From an uncultured Kroppenstedtia sp. (GTDB taxonomy: Bacteria > Bacillota > Bacilli > Thermoactinomycetales > DSM-45169), in the NCBI GenBank assembly GCA_959600065.1, contig CAUGKZ010000031.1:1-10310 (forward strand): a stretch of 10,310 bases of DNA, given 5' to 3'. The notes beneath the pieces are model-generated. The model did not search any database, was not told where the DNA came from, and saw only the letters and a list, made by a program, of their open reading frames with translations. The translations under genes and the position numbers were made by a program. Below are positions 8,410 to 10,310 of this stretch, one piece after another. How positions within the stretch are numbered: the first letter of the stretch is position 1; every line of letters starts with the position of its first letter.

Positions 8410-8688
8410 ATGTATGTGATTCGTTGGTCGATCTTGATCGTTGTCGCTACGATTTCCCTCTTGTGGCTGGTCAGTTTCCTGGGCTGGTACGAGCCATTAT
8501 CCTGGGAGTACGCGATCCGGGTGGCAGCAGGAATCTATTTTTTGATTGCGATCGCCATGAGCGGAATCATGTCTCATCCCTCTGTCCAGGGGGAAAAGGG
8601 ACCGATATCCGAGGTGAAAGGGGATTGGGCCTTTATCTTTATCGTGGTGACGATCCTCCTGTTTGGAGTCAGTTTAGGGTTGGGATAA
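8410..8688 (+). CDS. Small hypothetical membrane protein (three predicted membrane segments)
   Basis: I do not recognise this 92-residue protein. It has three hydrophobic stretches long enough to cross the membrane, at about residues 5-25, 34-55 and 72-91. A short loop with WYEPLSWEY lies between the first two, and a polar loop with two lysines and two glutamates (56-71) between the last two. Charge placement suggests the N-terminus and second loop face the cytoplasm. There is no signal peptidase site, cysteine pair or catalytic motif. The ATG at 8410 is preceded by a G-rich ribosome binding site, GGGGAGGGTGG (8396-8406), which supports real translation. It lies between purH and purD, where Bacillus subtilis has no gene, and is followed by a terminator. 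Location alone does not show a purine role; transport assistance or an unrelated housekeeping role are equally open. Confidence 0.75.
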   Translation: MYVIRWSILIVVATISLLWLVSFLGWYEPLSWEYAIRVAAGIYFLIAIAMSGIMSHPSVQGEKGPISEVKGDWAFIFIVVTILLFGVSLGLG

Positions 8689-8703
8689 GCAGATGAAGAT
8701 TTT

Positions 8704-8758
8704 CCGGACAGATCGGATCCAGTCGGTGGGCGCCCCTGCCCTCTCTGTCCGGTTTTTT
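8704..8758 (+). terminator. Rho-independent terminator between the small membrane gene and purD
   Basis: CCGGACAGA (8704-8712) pairs perfectly with TCTGTCCGG (8744-8752) and is followed at once by six T residues (8753-8758). Inside the loop, GGTGGG (8725-8730) can pair with CCTGCC (8735-8740) around a CGCC tetraloop, with two G-T wobbles. It starts 15 nt after the small gene's stop. It should end or reduce transcription before purD. Confidence 0.88.
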
Positions 8759-8840
8759 AGGTCCTCTTCCAGGAAATGGACAAGCCCCGGAGTGCACGGG
8801 GAACATTGGATTTATTTCTTGCAGAAGGCGGTGTCTGAAT
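8759..8840 (+). other. Leader between terminator and purD
   Basis: This short stretch should hold whatever starts purD transcription if the upstream terminator is efficient, yet I see no convincing promoter. TGGACA at 8777-8782 is a fair -35, but the bases 17-18 nt on (GGAACAT) are a poor -10. A small hairpin, CCCCG (8785-8789) with CGGGG (8797-8801), lies in the middle. The purD ribosome binding site is at its end. Confidence 0.4.
8825..8831 (+). promoter_or_regulatory. Ribosome binding site of purD
   Basis: AAGGCGG differs by one base from AAGGAGG and lies 9 nt before the TTG at 8841. It supports that TTG as the start, though it is weaker than the sites of the upstream pur genes. Confidence 0.6.
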
Positions 8841-10109
8841 TTGCGTGTATTGGTGATTGGCAGTGGGGGGCGGGAACATGCTCTCCTTTGGAAATTGATG
8901 CAGAGTCCCCAGGTGACCCAAGTTTATTGCACTCCCGGTAACGGCGGCATGGGGGAACATGCTGTCACCCCCTCCATCTCCCCCACTGATGGGGAAGCCT
9001 TGGTCCGCTTTGCCCAGGAAAATCAGATCGATCTGACTGTAGTCGGTCCCGAAGCCTCCCTGATGGCGGGAGTTGTGGACACTTTTGAAAAAGCGGGACT
9101 GGCGGTGTTCGGGCCGCGGAAAAATGCGGCCCAGGTGGAAGGGAGCAAGCGCTTTGCCAAAGATCTGATGGACAAGTATGGAATCCCCACGGGGAGATAC
9201 CGCGCTTTCAAGGATTCAGAGGCCGCCATCGAGTATATCCGCGAGCAAGGGGCGCCGATCGTAGTGAAAGCTGACGGTTTGGCGGCGGGCAAGGGAGTGA
9301 TTGTGGCCCGCACCCTGCATGAGGCGGAAAAAGCGGTGGAAGATCTGATGACATTCCGTGCCTTTGGCAAGGCAGGGGAAGAGATTGTGGTCGAGGAGTA
9401 TCTGGAGGGAGAAGAGATTTCTCTGATGGCTTTCGTCGACGGCGAAACTGTTCGTCCGATGGTCCCGGCTCAAGACCATAAGCCGGTTTTCGATGGAGAT
9501 CAAGGTCCTAACACCGGGGGAATGGGAGCCTATAGTCCGGTGCTTCAGATTTCGGAGGAGAGGATCCAGCAGATCGTGATGGAGATTCTGGAACCCATGG
9601 CCCGAGGAATGGAGAAAGAAGGGCTTCACTATCGGGGGGTCCTTTACGCTGGTCTGATGATGACTGCTGCGGGTCCCAAGGTGATCGAGTTTAATGCCCG
9701 TTTCGGAGATCCCGAGACCCAAGTGGTACTTCCTCGGCTGGACAGCGACCTGGCGGAGATCTTATTAGCCGTTACGGAAGGGCGATTGCAGGACCTATCG
9801 ATCCAGTGGAAGCCCGAAGCTTCGGTCTGTGTCGTGATGGCCTCTGCAGGTTATCCTGGGGATGTGGTGAAGGGAAAGGAGATCCAAGGGCTTTCTGTTG
9901 ATCCCGAGGACACGATGGTGTTTCATGCTGGCACCGCTTGGGAAGAAGGAACTCTGGTCACGGCAGGGGGCCGGGTCTTGGCTGTCACCTCCTGGAGTGT
10001 GGATTTGCAGTCAGCGCGAGAAGCCGCATATCGACGTGTGGAATCTATCAGTTTTGAGGGGGTTCACTATCGTCGGGATATTGGCATACGTGGAGTGAAA
10101 GCTGAATAG
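8841..10109 (+). CDS. purD: GAR synthetase PurD
   Basis: A 422-residue ATP-grasp ligase that joins phosphoribosylamine and glycine to form GAR, the second step of the pathway. Domains in order: an N-terminal Rossmann-like domain (VLVIGSGGREHAL), an ATP-grasp core with VVKADGLAAGKG (141-152), the substrate and ATP segment AQDHKPVFDGDQGPNTGGMG (Asp212, Lys214), and EFNARFGDPE (283-292), whose Glu283, Asn285 and Glu292 fit metal and ATP binding. A C-terminal beta domain follows. Length is typical. The TTG at 8841 gives the standard family N-terminus. In Bacillus it is the last gene of the operon; here it also comes last but sits behind a terminator. A second terminator follows 7 nt after its stop. 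Confidence 0.97.
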   Translation: MRVLVIGSGGREHALLWKLMQSPQVTQVYCTPGNGGMGEHAVTPSISPTDGEALVRFAQENQIDLTVVGPEASLMAGVVDTFEKAGLAVFGPRKNAAQVEGSKRFAKDLMDKYGIPTGRYRAFKDSEAAIEYIREQGAPIVVKADGLAAGKGVIVARTLHEAEKAVEDLMTFRAFGKAGEEIVVEEYLEGEEISLMAFVDGETVRPMVPAQDHKPVFDGDQGPNTGGMGAYSPVLQISEERIQQIVMEILEPMARGMEKEGLHYRGVLYAGLMMTAAGPKVIEFNARFGDPETQVVLPRLDSDLAEILLAVTEGRLQDLSIQWKPEASVCVVMASAGYPGDVVKGKEIQGLSVDPEDTMVFHAGTAWEEGTLVTAGGRVLAVTSWSVDLQSAREAAYRRVESISFEGVHYRRDIGIRGVKAE

Positions 10110-10116
10110 ATCCTCG

Positions 10117-10144
10117 ACCACCCCGCCCAAGACGGGGTGGTTTT
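10117..10144 (+). terminator. Rho-independent terminator after purD
   Basis: ACCACCCCG (10117-10125) pairs with CGGGGTGGT (10133-10141) around a 7-nt CCCAAGA loop, with TTTT at 10141-10144. It is a compact GC-rich stem directly after the purD stop and marks the end of the purine operon. Confidence 0.88.
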
Positions 10145-10162
10145 CATCTATTGGAGGGAGAG

Positions 10163-10246
10163 GTGGATCAGACAGAGGGGATGGGAAGTTCCCGACGTTT
10201 GCAGGAATCGATGGAGGGTCCTTTCCTGCAAGTGGAGGAATCCTAA
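10163..10246 (+). CDS. Doubtful 27-residue open reading frame after the operon
   Basis: A GTG start at 10163 has GGAGG at 10153-10157, 5 nt upstream, and the frame runs 27 codons to a TAA. The product is polar and charged, with GSSRRLQESMEGPFLQ in the middle and no recognisable motif. There is no visible promoter between the purD terminator and this start. It may be a small real gene, a leader peptide for something beyond the window, or chance. The inverted repeat at 10199-10231 lies within it. Confidence 0.25.
   Translation: MDQTEGMGSSRRLQESMEGPFLQVEES
10199..10231. repeat. Perfect 9-bp inverted repeat
   Basis: TTGCAGGAA (10199-10207) is the reverse complement of TTCCTGCAA (10223-10231), separated by 15 nt. 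There is no T-run after it, so it is not an ordinary terminator. It could be an RNA stem or an operator for a downstream gene. The rest of the tail to 10310 shows no gene I can support. Confidence 0.5.
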
Positions 10247-10310
10247 GGGATAAGACCAAAGATGTGTTTTTGCTACCCTTGGGGAGAAAACCTTCGTTAA
10301 AAGAACTATT

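Noticed and set aside
8785..8801. CCCCG/CGGGG hairpin as a second terminator before purD
   Set aside because: The stem is only 5 bp and is followed by AACATTGG rather than a T-run.
8693..8941. 82-codon open frame overlapping the terminator and the start of purD
   Set aside because: It runs through the terminator hairpin and 100 nt of purD in another frame, has no good ribosome binding site, and its residues look random.
1..10310. A novel defence, mobile or biosynthetic gene cluster in the window
   Set aside because: No transposase, integrase, CRISPR repeat, tRNA or rRNA signature was seen. Nearly all the coding space is the standard purine pathway.

Overview
The window is most of a Bacillus-type de novo purine biosynthesis operon, all on the + strand: purC (3' part only), purS, purQ, purL, purF, purM, purN, purH, a small unrecognised membrane-protein gene, then purD. 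Gene order, strong GGAGG-type ribosome binding sites, separate PurS/PurQ/small PurL subunits and an Fe-S PurF with a propeptide all point to Bacillota, class Bacilli. The moderately high GC, the proteins' resemblance to Bacillus homologues recalled from memory, and the frequent TTG starts suggest a Thermoactinomycetaceae-like organism. That family-level placement is an inference.

Layout. Positions 1-6666 are tightly packed: purC/purS, purQ/purL, purL/purF, purF/purM and purM/purN overlap by 8, 14, 31, 4 and 4 nt, and purS and purQ are separated by 2 nt, so translation is probably coupled. A 127-nt gap precedes purH. After purH come a 68-nt gap holding a possible promoter and a possible hairpin that would cover the ribosome binding site, a 92-residue protein with three predicted membrane segments, and a clear rho-independent terminator at 8704-8758. 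purD follows with its own TTG start, then a second clear terminator at 10117-10144. The last ~165 nt hold only a doubtful 27-codon reading frame and an inverted repeat. The upstream operon genes (purE, purK, purB in Bacillus order) and the main promoter lie outside the window.

The genes together carry PRPP to IMP. PurF makes phosphoribosylamine, PurD makes GAR, PurN makes FGAR, PurSQL makes FGAM, PurM makes AIR, PurC makes SAICAR, and PurH performs the last two steps to IMP.

The most notable oddity is purM. It reads correctly for about 200 codons and then needs a shift to another frame near 5649-5683 to give the rest of a normal AIR synthetase. This could be a sequencing indel, a real mutation (one lost GGAT unit would explain it exactly) or, less likely, slippage at a G6 run. 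I see no sign of a novel defence, mobile or secondary-metabolite system. Other second-look items are the small membrane gene placed between purH and purD, the terminator in front of purD, and a hexamer repeat in the PurH active-site loop.
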